64,000 bases of DNA from NCBI GenBank assembly GCA_905182985.1, contig CAJJDN010000197.1:33468-97467 (forward strand). Direction: 5' to 3'. The DNA is from Paramecium sonneborni (taxonomy: Eukaryota; Ciliophora; Oligohymenophorea; Peniculida; Parameciidae). Position numbers and translations under genes: made by a program. Shown one piece after another: positions 32,101 to 46,100 of the stretch. The first letter of the stretch is position 1. Every line of letters starts with the position of its first letter. The notes under the pieces are model-generated. The model saw only the letters and a program-made list of their open reading frames with translations, was not told the DNA's origin and searched no databases.

Positions 32101-35100
32101 TATATTTGTTATTTTATTGTATTGCCTTCCTTAATTTAGTAATTATATTATGTTCTTCTTTAAATTAAAGTTTAATTGAACTGATAATAAGAAACATTGA
32201 GAATCTTCAAATTTTAAAATGATACTAAGGATTTAAATTAATAACTTTAATTATAATGAATAAGATCAAAAGGATACATAACTTATATATCTTATATTTA
32301 ACAATTAAATAAAACAAATTTTTAAGCATCTAATACTTTAAAAATAGGAGAAAAATATAAACCTTCAACAATAAAATTTTTTATAAAAACTTAACTACCA
32401 TCAAAATTTAGAATAGCATTATTATTTCCTGTGATTTCTGCAATTTCACTTGAATTTAATTATCCTATTTTTGAAAAATACTCCATCCAAGCCATCTCTT
32501 TTTAAATAATTTTCATATTTTAAATAGTAATAGAGTTTTTGAAAATTGTTTAACTTAAAAATGATAATTTAAAAATTTAATTACACAATGAAATACAATT
32601 TTCAATTTATATGTTTTAAATGTGAATTTAATTCTGTAAATTTGATGGAATAATTGTAAGAATTGTAGAAGCCATTCTATTTTGAACATTCAAAAATAGA
32701 GCATCTGAGATTATAAGATTAAATTTACTATTCTAAGAATTTATACTTAAACAACCTGAACTATTAGTAGTTGATTTCATATTATTTAAAGTCGTATTAA
32801 TTATAATAGATTTTAATTCAATATAACCTTCTCCTTAAGTAGTTATTTCAAAAATAGAACTTTTGAAAACTAGAATATTTTCAAAGATGCAAACATTACA
32901 AGTAAAATTCTAAGATCTTATTACCCCAGCTCCTCCTATATTTTCAATATGTAATATAGATTAAACAATTTAATTTATTTATTCTTAAGAATATAATTCT
33001 TCGAATTCTAAATTATAGTATTCATGCCAGAATGATTAAGGCAAAATATTATTGTTTGAAACATTCAAATTTTAAAATAGAATTGTATTTGAAAAAATGA
33101 ATAAAAAAGAATTAGATGTATTTGTAGCTGCATTTTATTTACAATTCATATCATTTATTTTGACAAAACCATTTTTACAATTTATATACAATAAGCCAGC
33201 AAATGATTAAAATGGATTATTAGTGTATGAATGAAGACAATTTGAAGTATATCTTATAGTGTTAATTATTATATTTGTAGTTCCTTATGATTCAATGGCT
33301 AAAAGGGAAAAAAATTATGATAAAAGTTATTATAAGAGAATATTACCTTTAAATTCTAATTTCTCAATTCTTATTGTTCCTTCTAAATCTCTTAAATAAT
33401 TTTTATTTGATCTTATTCCGATTATCGATTTATCTATACTAGATTAATGTTGGATTAATATTTATTGTAAAGTAATTAAGAAGAATCCTTCAATCAAAAA
33501 AAGATTATTGTGTTTTTTAAATTATTATTCGCATATGTTTGATAATGGGATTTTTTAATTAACTTATGAATTTATAATTGATAACTTTTAAATATTTATC
33601 TCATAGTTATCAAAGATATAAAAAATAAGGGGATCATTCACATTAGATATAATAACATCTGATAAAGTAAATAATAAACATTAAATATTGAACAAGTAGC
33701 GATTATTATCAGTTGTAGTTTAATTTCCATATAATTGAAGATTAGTAATGGATAAGATTAAATTATTGATTTATTAGTTTGAAAATATATTGAGTAATTC
33801 TGCATCTCTCATTTTATTAAAGTTTAATTCTATAATTGCAAATTTCAAAACAATTCTTTCTTTTGTCAAAATTAATAGTGTAGATAAGAAAGATGAATTT
33901 TCAAAATTGTTGGAAATGACATAAAGAATTTCTAATGTTAAATTTGAATTAAAGGCTATTGAAACGCTTTTTGAGAGATAATTTTCTTTGAAAATAAAAT
34001 TAATGATATCCATACCTACATTATTTGTACTATTTAAAAAATATGATTAAATAAAAGTATTTTATTCTAGTTATGAATTTCTCAATAATAAATTATTGAT
34101 ATCAAGAGTATTAGCATGAAATCTAAAAATTGAAGAGCTAATCAATTGGCAATTTTTTATATGTAAATTTTCTATCAGCATAATAAAATTGTTTGTTAAT
34201 TGAATTAAATTAGTATCAATAAATGTGCAATTGAAAATATTAAATGTAATCAATTTAATAGTTAATTTAAAAGCCTACTATTTTAAGCTAAATAATGACG
34301 AATTTACAAATTTAGTATTCAATATAGAAACATTAAAAAGATTTAAGGTACTAAATTATTAAGTTTCAAATAAAGAATCAATATTTGAAATATTACTATT
34401 TAAAAAGGTAAAATTAATTAGTTTAAGTTCAACTTAAGATCCATTATTATTAATTGAGAAAAACTGACTATTTGGAAAAATTAAAGCAACATTAATAATT
34501 TCAATAGAATCAAAATTTTTAATGTAAATAGGAAAATTTGTTTGAATAGCTAATTTTTTAGGTGAGCTTAATTTAAATATAGTTTTTCTCAAAGAAAATA
34601 TTTTTTTTTTTAATTCAGTGTCAACATTTAAAACATGTAAGAGTCCACAATATTCCTCATTAATTGAAAAGTTAAAATTAATTATAAATGTATCGATTCC
34701 CATTTAATTACAATAATTAGTATTAATTTAAAATTCATAGCCAAAAGGCCAGAATGATCTAGTAATTTCGCAAATACTAAATAAAACTTCAAACTAGGCT
34801 TTGTAAGAACAATCTCCTTTAAAACAATATCTAGCAATATTATAATAAGAATCTAGTACAATATTAGAATGAGATAAAGATTGAATACAATTTTTAGTGT
34901 AAATTTAATTATCTTCAGTCATAATAAATGAAGGTTATATTTTCTAAGAATAAATTATAAATTACATAAATTTCATCTATGGAACGAGCCTTACAAATTT
35001 AACATAATTAAGCACATTCAGAACATTGACCATTTTATTAATCTCTAATAGGTTATTAATAATAATTTAATGGACATTTCGTACATCTAAAATTGTATTA

Positions 35101-37771
35101 AATTTCCTCACATCTTAGACATTTAGATGAACAATACTTTTGACAAGTTTAGCTAGTAACGGATAGTTAATAACCTTAATTACATTCAATAATCATGGCT
35201 GATATATAAGAATTAAATTAAGATTGAGGATAAAAATATTTATTAGGAAGAAATTACATCATAAAACTTTGAATTCTTTAAACCCATCCATCTCCTTTTG
35301 TCCAATCTCCATCAATAATAATCTATGCTGCTTCAGATGAGTATTAATAACAATCTCCATTTATAATTGAACTTGCATATCCTATCTCACATACAATACA
35401 TTTAATAATAGATTCAGGAGATAAAACACATTATATACAGTTTGGTTTGTATTTCTAACAATTGATTATCTCTGGAGCAATATTAAAATCAAGAGAAGAA
35501 AGTGTGCAAATTTCTTAATTGTTAAAATTAATAAATGATCTTAAACAATTTTATATTTTTGGTTTTGCAAATTCGCATATTCCAATATTGAAATTAAATA
35601 TGTAACCTTCTTAACATAAAGAGCAACCTATCCGTATGTATTCATTCTAATCAAATTTCTAAAAGTTATGATATAAAGTAGACTTGCTTAAATCACTCAT
35701 TGAATATTCAAAACAATATTTACAATTACTTAAAGGACATAATTTACAAATCTTATTCGATGTCTGATAATATGGAGAAAGACAAAATTAAGTCTCAGGA
35801 AAAATTAAATTATATGTACATTATCCACCAACTAATTTATAATTACTTAAACAGATAACACATTTTCGTCCTTCTAAAGTAATTTCACACAAAATGCAGA
35901 ATGCAATTGAACATTCATAACACTTAAGGTAATCATATGATTTACAAAATTATTTAAATATTAAAGAATTTATCTAAAAATCTAAATACTATTCTTAAAT
36001 ACTCAATAAATTTGTTTCTCGACAATTTTAACAAATCTAAACTTCTAATCCAGTAAAAAGAAAGTATAAAGGATATTAACTAATTTCTTCTTAAGTTGAA
36101 CCATCTGAACTTAAAAAAATATCTGAATAACAATATGGTTTTTTACTCCAATTTTTTGGATTTTATAAACATTCTAAACAACTAATAACATTACTATGTT
36201 AAACAGAAGGACTAAATAAAAGTTAATGATATTATTTACCATTTTAAGCATTCACCTTCTAATTCAAAATATCCATATTAACAATTAATTTGTATAAAAT
36301 CTTTTATTAAATTTAGGTTTGAATCTTCATATGATTAACAATTCAATTCATCTGTAGTATTAAATGGACATAAACAGGTTTTAAATTAAGGATAATAAAT
36401 TCTTTTTGATTCTTTAGAGCATGATAAACAATCTGTATTTGTTGGACCATCACATTCCTAACAGCTTGAATGACAAGTTATTTATTTAAATTATTCATTG
36501 CAATTTAGAAACACAAAATTTCTTATCTAAATATTAAGATAGTTTTTAAGCTATTATAAATAATTTCCATATTGCAATTTTAATTAAGAACAATGAAATT
36601 ATCTCACTTCTATTACTTTTTAATAATCAAATATATTTGATTCTTAGAAAAACTTAATATTAATTTGTATTTGATTTTCAAATTGTTTTATGTACAAATT
36701 ATGCCAAAGTGATATATTATTTTGTATTTCTATCGTTTCTTAAATTAAAAATGGATTCTCTGTAAAATCAATCGTAACTTATGGAAATGTGTATTTATAT
36801 GTAGTAAAAATTAAATAATTTGAATTAGGTGTAATTTTATAGCCAAATTAAAAAGGTGAAACATTCTAATTGGATAAAGAATTATCAAAATTTGCGGATA
36901 ATTTCATAAAATAATAATTGAACTCTTCAGAAGATTAAACAATTCCGAAAATCTTTAACCATCCTTACAATGTAAATGAGTTGCAAATCATATTTTCTGA
37001 TGTATATGTTTTCTAATCCAACCATTTTATATCTGTATCAGATATTTATTAGTTTAAATTTTCTTTACATTAGCAATTTTTATATGGATCAAAATTTTAT
37101 ATTGCTAATTAAGTTAAATTATTATAATTAATTTAATTTATTATCGTGAATTTTTATAAAACAAGTTTGCCTGGAAAGTAAGATAATAATTTTTACTCTG
37201 TTAATGAAATAATAATTGAATCTTTTACAATAAAATCACCTCCAAAACTAAATTATGAAATAATTTATTTTTATGGAAACTTTATTTAAATAATCTAATG
37301 AAGCAGTTCTTTATCAAATTACAAAATAATCAATTCTATTTTTCTTTTTTAAGGCCATCCTAAGATTTAAAAGAAATACCAAACGTTCTCATATTATAAG
37401 GGATCAATAAATAATTCAAACTTTTGATGATTTTTTTCATTATCAGAAATTATTATCGTTTTTGTAATTTACCTAAAATTATAATCAAGACAATCATAAT
37501 ATAAAAGAGATACACTTAAACTAGCTTAGTTTATAACGTTGTGAATATTAAAGCAATTACTATTAAATATCCCAATATTACCAACTTAAGATATTGGGCT
37601 TAAGGGATTATATTTAGACCATACTCCATAAAAATAGTAATATTCTGGGTCAAAATTTATATCATCAATTTCAATCATTTATTTAGAGATTTAGTAATAT
37701 TAATCCATTTCATAAATCTCGAATGCAATGATTATGTTTAACATTATTAGGCAGCATTAAAAAGAAAACAT
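29195..37771 (-). CDS. Giant cysteine-rich multi-pass surface protein, array member 1
   Basis: About 2,780 residues. Start chosen for its signal peptide (MFSFQCCLIMLNIIIAFE). A lectin-like head follows (YYFYGVWSKYNPLSPISQVG, VWYFFQILGWPQKRKIEL). Furin-like Cys-rich repeats lie at about 430-950 (CHSSCQECDGPTNTDCLSCS, NGQCSECAQLCQICK). Next comes a long, low-complexity, Asn/Ile/Leu/Ser-rich middle suggestive of parallel beta-helix repeats. The cluster GYWRPHYLSDDPGFC, CIGGWGVGNQLC, RGHIGALCEECDIYNVKG lies near 2300. Several hydrophobic segments follow (WIYYFVIPNLLFFGYLIPLT, AIIMIFITYFETNISLKATL) and a Lys/Gln-rich tail to TGA 29195-29197. Introns located: 34944-34965 and 30047-30068 (22 nt each); more are likely. 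Similar giant membrane proteins are abundant in ciliates, with no known function. Read by sampling, so intactness is not proven. Confidence 0.8.
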
Positions 37772-37947
37772 TAAATATGCAGTTTATAATCTTAAATTAA
37801 AAAAATAAGTGTGATTTAATATTTATCAAATTATGGTAAAATTAATTCCAATATTACATTAAAATGATTGATTTCATGATAATTCCAAATAAATTTCAAA
37901 AATAAATAACTAATAATCAAAATAATCAAGTTTATTTTTATTATTGA

Positions 37948-38893
37948 ATGTTATTTACAAATATTTGAAAGGAAATTATTTCTGAAAACATTTTTTATGT
38001 ATTTTAGAATAATATTTTTAATCTGTAGTTTCATAAACAAATAGTAGCATAAAAAATAAAAAGGTGAAAGTTTATTTTTACTATGGAAAATTTAACTATT
38101 CTTACTTTCTAAATATTTTATCATTCAAAATGAATACCTTACTACCATAAAAAATATTAATATTAAGGTATTCTGATTTATGAAATGTATACCAATTTAT
38201 AAATGCTAATTTTAATAATAAAATCAAATTTTTATATTATGAACACCAATCATTCAGAATAAATGTTATATACTCTATAATTTTGCAATTCTAAAAATAG
38301 TTTAGAGGGAATTTTAATATTATCCTATCAATATAATCTGAATGAGCTAATCATTAAATATGATTTATAAAAATTTGTTTCTTAACCTCAAGTTTAATTA
38401 ATCAATATTAAACATTACATAGAGTACTTATAAATACAATTAATTGAAATATTTAAAAAATCATTATATAATATTCATTTTATTGATTATTAATGATAGA
38501 ATAAAGTCATTTTATAAGTTGGATATTTAATACTATATATTAATTTATCTTTGTATTTTTGGATCTTGATTGATTATTTAATTGAAAAATATATAGAATT
38601 TGTATTTGTTACCATTTTTACTTACTTCTACTGTAATTAATTATAATTATTTTATTGGATGCAGATATTATTTTATTGAATGCAGATATAATTTTATTTA
38701 AAATTACTTTGCCAATCATAGATATTAAATAAACTGATTAAGAAATAGGGGCAAATAATTATCATTTTTAATATATTTAATATTTATTTAATCAAAGACT
38801 TTATTCATAAAAATTAATCTTTAAGTTATGCTTCTTCATGATACAAACAGTTTTTAATACTCAAAAAGTTTTTTATATTTTAAAAAGTTTAAT
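37948..38893. repeat. First copy of a roughly 0.95-kb direct repeat
   Basis: Matches 38895-39867 apart from a 27-bp insertion in the second copy. The repeat ends exactly at the N, so the two copies are best explained as overlapping contig ends. Confidence 0.93.
38650..38691. repeat. 21-bp tandem repeat, two copies
   Basis: Two adjacent 21-bp units containing TTTTATTGRATGCAGATAT, differing at two positions. Non-coding. Present again at 39624-39665 through the larger duplication. Confidence 0.8.
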
Positions 38894-38894
38894 N
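38894..38894. other. Assembly gap (single N)
   Basis: One ambiguous base at the junction of the two copies of the 0.95-kb repeat. Confidence 0.97.
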
Positions 38895-39867
38895 ATGTTA
38901 TTTACAAATATTTGAAAGGAAATTATTTCTGAAAACATTTTTTATGTATTTTAGAATAATATTTTTAATCTGTAGTTTCATAAACAAATAGTAGCATAAA
39001 AAATAAAAAGGTGAAAGTTTATTTTTACTATGGAAAATTTAACTATTCTTACTTTCTAAATATTTTATCATTCAAAATGAATACCTTACTACCATAAAAA
39101 ATATTAATATTAAGGTATTCTGATTTATGAAATGTATACCAATTTATAAATGCTAATTTTAATAATAAAATCAAATTTTTATATTATGAACACCAATCAT
39201 TCAGAATAAATGTTATATACTCTATAATTTTGCAATTCTAAAAATAGTTTAGAGGGAATTTTAATATTATCCTATCAATATAATCTGAATGAGCTAATCA
39301 TTAAATATGATTTATAAAAATTTGTTTCTTAACCTCAAGTTTAATTAATCAATATTAAACATTACATAGAGTATATCAAAAAAATAAGGAATTTATAATA
39401 CTTATAAATACAATTAATTGAAATATTTAAAAAATCATTATATAATATTCATTTTATTGATTATTAATGATAGAATAAAGTCATTTTATAAGTTGGATAT
39501 TTAATACTATATATTAATTTATCTTTGTATTTTTGGATCTTGATTGATTATTTAATTGAAAAATATATAGAATTTGTATTTGTTACCATTTTTACTTACT
39601 TCTACTGTAATTAATTATAATTATTTTATTGGATGCAGATATTATTTTATTGAATGCAGATATAATTTTATTTAAAATTACTTTGCCAATCATAGATATT
39701 AAATAAACTGATTAAGAAATAGGGGCAAATAATTATCATTTTTAATATATTTAATATTTATTTAATCAAAGACTTTATTCATAAAAATTAATCTTTAAGT
39801 TATGCTTCTTCATGATACAAACAGTTTTTAATACTCAAAAAGTTTTTTATATTTTAAAAAGTTTAAT
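38895..39867. repeat. Second copy of the roughly 0.95-kb direct repeat, with 27-bp insertion
   Basis: 973 bp against 946 bp in the first copy; the difference is exactly the TA-bounded insert at 39374-39400. It continues rightward into the 3' region of giant gene 2. Confidence 0.93.
39372..39400. mobile_element. Probable retained short IES (27 bp, TA-bounded)
   Basis: The first repeat copy reads GAGTAC at this point. The second reads GAGTA, then 27 extra bases, then C, with the insert flanked by TA on both sides so that precise removal leaves one TA. The left end TATATCAA matches the Paramecium IES end consensus TAYAGYNR at seven of eight positions; the right end, read inward, is TATTATAA (six of eight). 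A length of 26-28 bp is the commonest IES size class in Paramecium. IESs are remnants of Tc1/mariner-type transposons removed by a domesticated PiggyMac transposase during macronuclear development. A simple indel polymorphism is the alternative. Confidence 0.7.
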
Positions 39868-40132
39868 TGTTGGAAAAAGATTTATATATGAGTAAAACAA
39901 ATGAACTCAATTAATATGTTTTTTTATGTTCAATCAGAAAATTATTTATAGTTTCATTAAGAGAAAATTTATTTATATGTTCAATTTAATGTAAAATTTT
40001 TAGTTCAAAATTGTAAGTATAAATTTTACTTTGGAATCTTTGAGAAAAAATCCTTGAAAATTAAATTGTTCTTTATTCACTTACATTTTAATAAAGATCC
40101 ATATTGTAAAAATAAGATAATTTTTAAATACA

Positions 40133-43100
40133 TCAATAATTTAAATGAATGTAGTTTTTATAATTTACAAAAATAAATTTGAGGTTATTGTTGTTTACGA
40201 AAATGATATTGAACTTGATAATTGTTTCTAAAAATATTATTTTTGCTAAAATTAATGGCTAAATTAAAAGAGACATATTAAGTTATTAAGTTTTGACCTG
40301 GAAGTAATATTATTTAATATAAAAAGTAGGTAAAGAATAATTAAAAAATATCGCATTAATTTTCATTTAGAAGGGTTTATAAATTTAATGTAAAAGCTTA
40401 TAAAAAATATGAAAATTCTTTAAATAGTAAATCAAATTAGAAATACTTAATCTATGATAATCTTGTAAAAACCCTACTTTCTTCAATTTTTAAATTTTGA
40501 TAAGGAATTTATAAGTTTTATTTAAAAAAATTAAGAAGATTTATTAAATTATTTTTATAAATTAACATTAATTGAATATATTTTCAAGCATGATCCTATC
40601 TTAAAATCTTTTAACTGTATATGTCAAAGCTAAACTATTTTTATCTAGATAAAGATTCAGAACTTAATAAATTAACTAAGGATCTTAAGAATATTAGAAT
40701 AGATACTTTTGTTATTCTAGCTAAAATTTAGAAATTTATAATAAATGTAATCTTAATTTAATGATATTAGTTTTCAATTTCTATTCCCTTTACCTTAGCT
40801 AATTTAATTTCTTATTAAAAAATAAAATTAAGCATGTAGGAAATTTAAAGAATCTAAAGAGTTGACTTACAGTTTTCAACAATGAGATTTTGTACTTTTT
40901 ATAATAAACCCTTAATATATCAACAATAAAAGGATAACTAAGTTTCAAACATAGGAAAACTAAAAACATTTATAGAATAATTGAGGTAATAATATTTTCT
41001 TATTACAGCAGGTAAATAACAATATTCACTTACATACTTAAATGCTGCTAAAAAAATAGCAATAGAACATATTTATCCAGTAGATACATCTAATTCATTT
41101 AAATTTTTAATTATATATGGTTTTTGTTTGACTGCACATAACTAATAAATCAGTAAACATAATCCAAGTAATGAAGCTTTTAATAAAATATTTGTTTCAT
41201 AATATGTCATAATAATTATAATAATTGTTTTTTTACATAATTTGACACATTCCCATGAGTAATTTTCATAATTATATTCATTAAATAAATAGCAGATATG
41301 TTTTCTGAATTTAATTTAATCAAGTTTTTCTCTTTTAATGTATAAAAGAAAGAAAATTGAAAAAGGTATAATGCATCCAATCAAACCTAATCCTGGTAAA
41401 ACAAACATTATAATCCATTTTTGATGATTAGGTTAGTTATATTTTAATGATACATCTCCTTATATATATTCAATATTGGAGATAATCCTCTTTGCCAATA
41501 AAGATAAGAGTCTAAAGATTAATAATTTATTTATACTGTTTTATTAATGAAGCATAATTTGAAATATATAAATGTAATATTGTAGTTGAAATAGTGCTAT
41601 AATTAAATTTCTACTTTTTACATATTGTAAATATCTTATATCCAAAAGATATTAATAATAGTTATAAAATCATTAAAATAAACATTGTAATGATTCTATT
41701 ATATATGAGATAGATATTTTCTATCTCTGATAAATAACAATCTAAATTATTAGCCATAAAAAATGAAGTGTTGCTTGCTTAATCAATAAATGTAAATTAA
41801 AAGGAAAAATTAATATTAAATGTAAATATAACTGAAAAAATCCAGACATAATTTAGAAATAGTTTTAACAATATACTTCCATGATCTATTGATTAAATTA
41901 ATACATTACCTTAATCAAGTTTAAAGATAATTTTTGCATATTTTTATCTTATTTTTAAACTAGAAAATAATTTATTTGATTTATCAATACTCTTTAAAGT
42001 TAATAAAGTGGAAATGATAGCCCTAATAATATTTAATATTATAAATTACCAAATGGAAGTGAAAATAAAAGGAATAATAATGTCTATAGAATATAAGCAA
42101 TCTCGACAATCAGCATTTTATTAAAATTTTTAAAAATACCCATATCCTCTAATATTATATATATCACATTCTTCACATAATCCTCCTATATGACCTGCAA
42201 TACATAAAGCATCTCCTACTTACCATCCTCCTTCACATAATTCTGAATTTTTAAAACAAAATTCTGTATAGTCAGATAAATAATCAGGTCTCCAATAACC
42301 TTTTTTAAGTTAAATCTAATTTGAAGTTATTGATTAAAATTTATTTTAATCAAAAATTGAACATTTAGTTTAGTTGTATGTTACTGAGTAATATCCTTAA
42401 CTTGGTTAACAAACTTAACAACCTGATTAAATGTAAAATTCTCCTAATTAACACATGAAACCTTTAATTTCAATTTCATAAATTAAATCATTATTTACTT
42501 AATCACCAAAATTGCATTAAATTTGTATTTATTATATTGCATTATTTTGTTGATATGGATCTATTGTAATAGATAAGAAACCCAAATCAAAGTTATTTTA
42601 TTTAGAATTATATTCAGCATTTGCAATTTTCACTGAATCTATAATTTCAAGATTATTATCATTGTTTTATAAAATTTACTTATAAATTTGACAAGATGAA
42701 TTAGAAAAATTAGATAATAATTCATTTAAACTATTTCTAAAGGAAATAGAAAATTCTTATAAATATTATTAAAATCTCAGCAATTTAATATTATATATCT
42801 TATATTTGATTATCTCTTAATTACTTGGTATTTTTAAAACTTTTGTTAATAATATCTTTCCTTATTAAACAGTTCGATAAGGGTTTAAAAATAAACTATT
42901 ACATGTGAATTGAGTATATTTTATTTAATTTGAATGCATTTCAAAGTTATTAATTGATAATGCTAAATGAGTTGGCATTTCTTAAAGATTATTAGGCAAT
43001 AAAGATGCTGAATTTAATTACAATTAAGATTTAATTAAATTTTTTTGATTTAAATTGCTTTTTCCTTCTAAATAAATTCCTCCTCCTTTTTAAGCTTTAT

Positions 43101-46100
43101 TATTCAATATTAGAGTTTTACTTATTTTAAACTCATTATTTTACAATTTAAGATAAAGTGCTCCTCCTAAAGATGTAGCATGATTATTTAACAATTTAGA
43201 ATTTTAAAGTACTAATTTAATATTTTCAATAGTTATTGCTGTTCCGATATTTCCAAAATTCATGTAAAATAAAGAATTCTTTATTAATAATTTAGATTCT
43301 TCTTAATATTTTGATCTACCAATTAAACATCCATAGTTTTTAATTTTATTCATTATACAAGTTAATTCTGTAATTTAAATTGACAAGTATGATGCTAAAT
43401 CAAAAAATATCATCCCATTCCAACATTCTTAGCAATCATTATTTTATATAATTATTTAAAACATTTTTATATTGATTTAAGATCGGTCATTTTAAAAATA
43501 TAATAAACTTCCCTATTAATTTGATAATATTAAAATTTGTTCAAAAATCCAAGAAACTTATTTTGGCATTTCTAAATTTAAATTCATTTATTAAAAATTT
43601 ATAATACATTATTTTTTACTTATTTCATAGTTAGATTGTGGGATAATATTCATGTTTAATTTTGAAAAATTATATGTAGTCAAATTTTTTATTAATATAT
43701 TTTATAAAATTGCTCTATAAGAGATTGATGATGCTTAACCGAAATGTAATAAATTGATTGGATAAAATAATTAAGCTTAATAAATCCTAATATCTTTTAG
43801 ATATATATTTTGTAAATCTACAAGTTTTAAAATAGATGATAATAAAATTCCACTAAATGTTAAATTTTTAATTGATAAATTACATCCTTATAAATTAATT
43901 ATAGCATTATCATTAGTAATTTTTTTAATTTCATAGGTTGTGATAGAACCAATATTTTAAAAATATTACAAAAATTAATCTTCACTTTAAAATAATTGTA
44001 TATTCTCCATTTGCACAAAATTCGAATTTACATTCAAAAGTTAAAATTTGATGTTCATAAATTGATTTATGAGAGAGATGCAATTTTTGATAATAATATT
44101 TTAAAATTTAATTTTATTTGTCTTATATGATGGAATTACTGATAATAATGAAGATGCCAATTTATTTTTCATTTCATTAAAAATTATATCTTACAATTCC
44201 AATAATAAAAGACTATTTTTTGAATAAATAGAGATAGCTCCTTCATTATCTTCAATTAAAGAGTAAATATTTTATATAGAATGCATTTAACAATTTTTAA
44301 TTTTAACTATGCCTTAACCTTAAGTTACTATATCAATTATTGAACTACTTTAAGCTAATATTTCTTTAAAGAAGCTATTATCTAATTAAAAATTTTCAGT
44401 AGTAATAGATAAAACACCTCCTTTATTTTTAATTGAAAATATCTTGATAGCAATTTGATTAATTTATTCCTAATTAAAATTTTCATTCAAATCTACTTAA
44501 AAATATTAATTCCAAAATGATTAATTTAAATAATTATGATTGCTTATTAACATAGTAGTTATGGCAATGGTATTAGCCTTAATATAGATAAAAGGAGAAG
44601 TTGAATTAGTTAATGAATTTCTTTATGATGTTAAATTAGTAATAAAAACTAAACTAGACTACGAATTTATATACAACAAACTAGATACAACTTAGGATGG
44701 ATCATCAATAATTTAATTAAAACTATTTTCTTTAAAATAAATGTTTTCTAAAGTAATTTTTTATTTTCTTTCAGAATAGATAGTTAATAATGAGTAAATG
44801 AGACCTAAATTTTTTTTAATTAAAATATTCCCTTAAAGGCTTAGATCTTTTATATAAATTTATTCTTATTCTGATATTAATACAGATTAATTCGATTAAA
44901 TTTAAATAAATGATTAATCAATGCTATACTGATTTATAATTTATATTCTATTAAATGACACTGTTAAAAAACCTGAAATATAAAATAGCTATGAACTTTC
45001 TATATCTATTTCTAAACATTCAATAGATATTGGTATTCTCAAATTTTACAATAAATTCACATAAATTAAATCTTCTACATTTATAGAAGAGACACTTAAT
45101 AAATAAAAATATTTAAAATAGTTAGAATTCATAATCTCAAAATTTTATAGGTATAAATTCTAACAATTAAAATAAAAAAGGTATTTAGTTGAGTTTGATT
45201 ATTTTGGTACTTTATTAGATTATATATAAAGATTTTTTATTTTAATAACTACTTGATGAATTATTGATTGTTATTCGGTTAAAATAAAAGAAGAATTCAT
45301 GATTATATTATCTTAAATATCTATTTTATCAATTAATAATGTATTTGAATTTGTATTTGACAACTTAATGAGAAAATCTGACTAATAAAGGGAACAATCT
45401 TTTAAAATTGTTTAAATGATATTAAGATTATTTTGAAATATCATAAATTTTGAAGAGTAAAATTCATTTTTAATTAAAGAAATTTATTTTAGATTAAACG
45501 AGTGAGATTATAACCCAATAATTAACAATGAATTATGAAAATGTGATTTCATAATTATAAGATCATTTATATTATTGATATTTATTAATGATGAAGAATT
45601 AATATCTTTTATAAATTGTAAGATAGTTGAGTTCTAAAAGTAACAATTTTCTATCAAAATATTTTTTATTTGGACATCAAATAAAGCATTTTTTATTTAA
45701 AATATAGTAGTATCAGTTAAATTGCAGTTTTTCATAGTTAAATTAAATATAGAAAATGAATTTGATTAAACTTAAAAATTTATCAAAAATAAAATAGAAT
45801 TTTAAATTATTATATTTTTAAATGTGATATTTTTAATATCAAGATAATGACATTAATCAACTTCTATCTAAAATTTAAGTATATTAGTATTTTCTGATAA
45901 AAAAATTGAATCAGAAAATGTAAAATTAATAGGTTTATCATTATTAAAAGTTTTAAATTCAAATGTCTCATATATAAGAAATTATAATTTAGTAATTTGA
46001 ATTGAATCAAAGTTAACAATCTTAATTTTTGGTTAATATGATGATAGTGAGTAATTTCCTTCAAAAATCAACTATGCCCAAATTAATGTAAAAATTTATG

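Larger units (their letters stand above)
37772..40132. other. Intergenic region with duplicated contig ends
   Basis: No gene seen. It consists of the promoter region of giant gene 1 followed by a 946-bp block repeated (973 bp in the second copy) around an N at 38894. If the copies are merged the true spacer is about 1.4 kb. Confidence 0.6.

Noticed and set aside
37948..39867. A genuine recent tandem duplication in the spacer
   Set aside because: Flush boundaries at a single N and near-perfect identity fit unmerged contig ends better; the same pattern occurs at 1639-3877.
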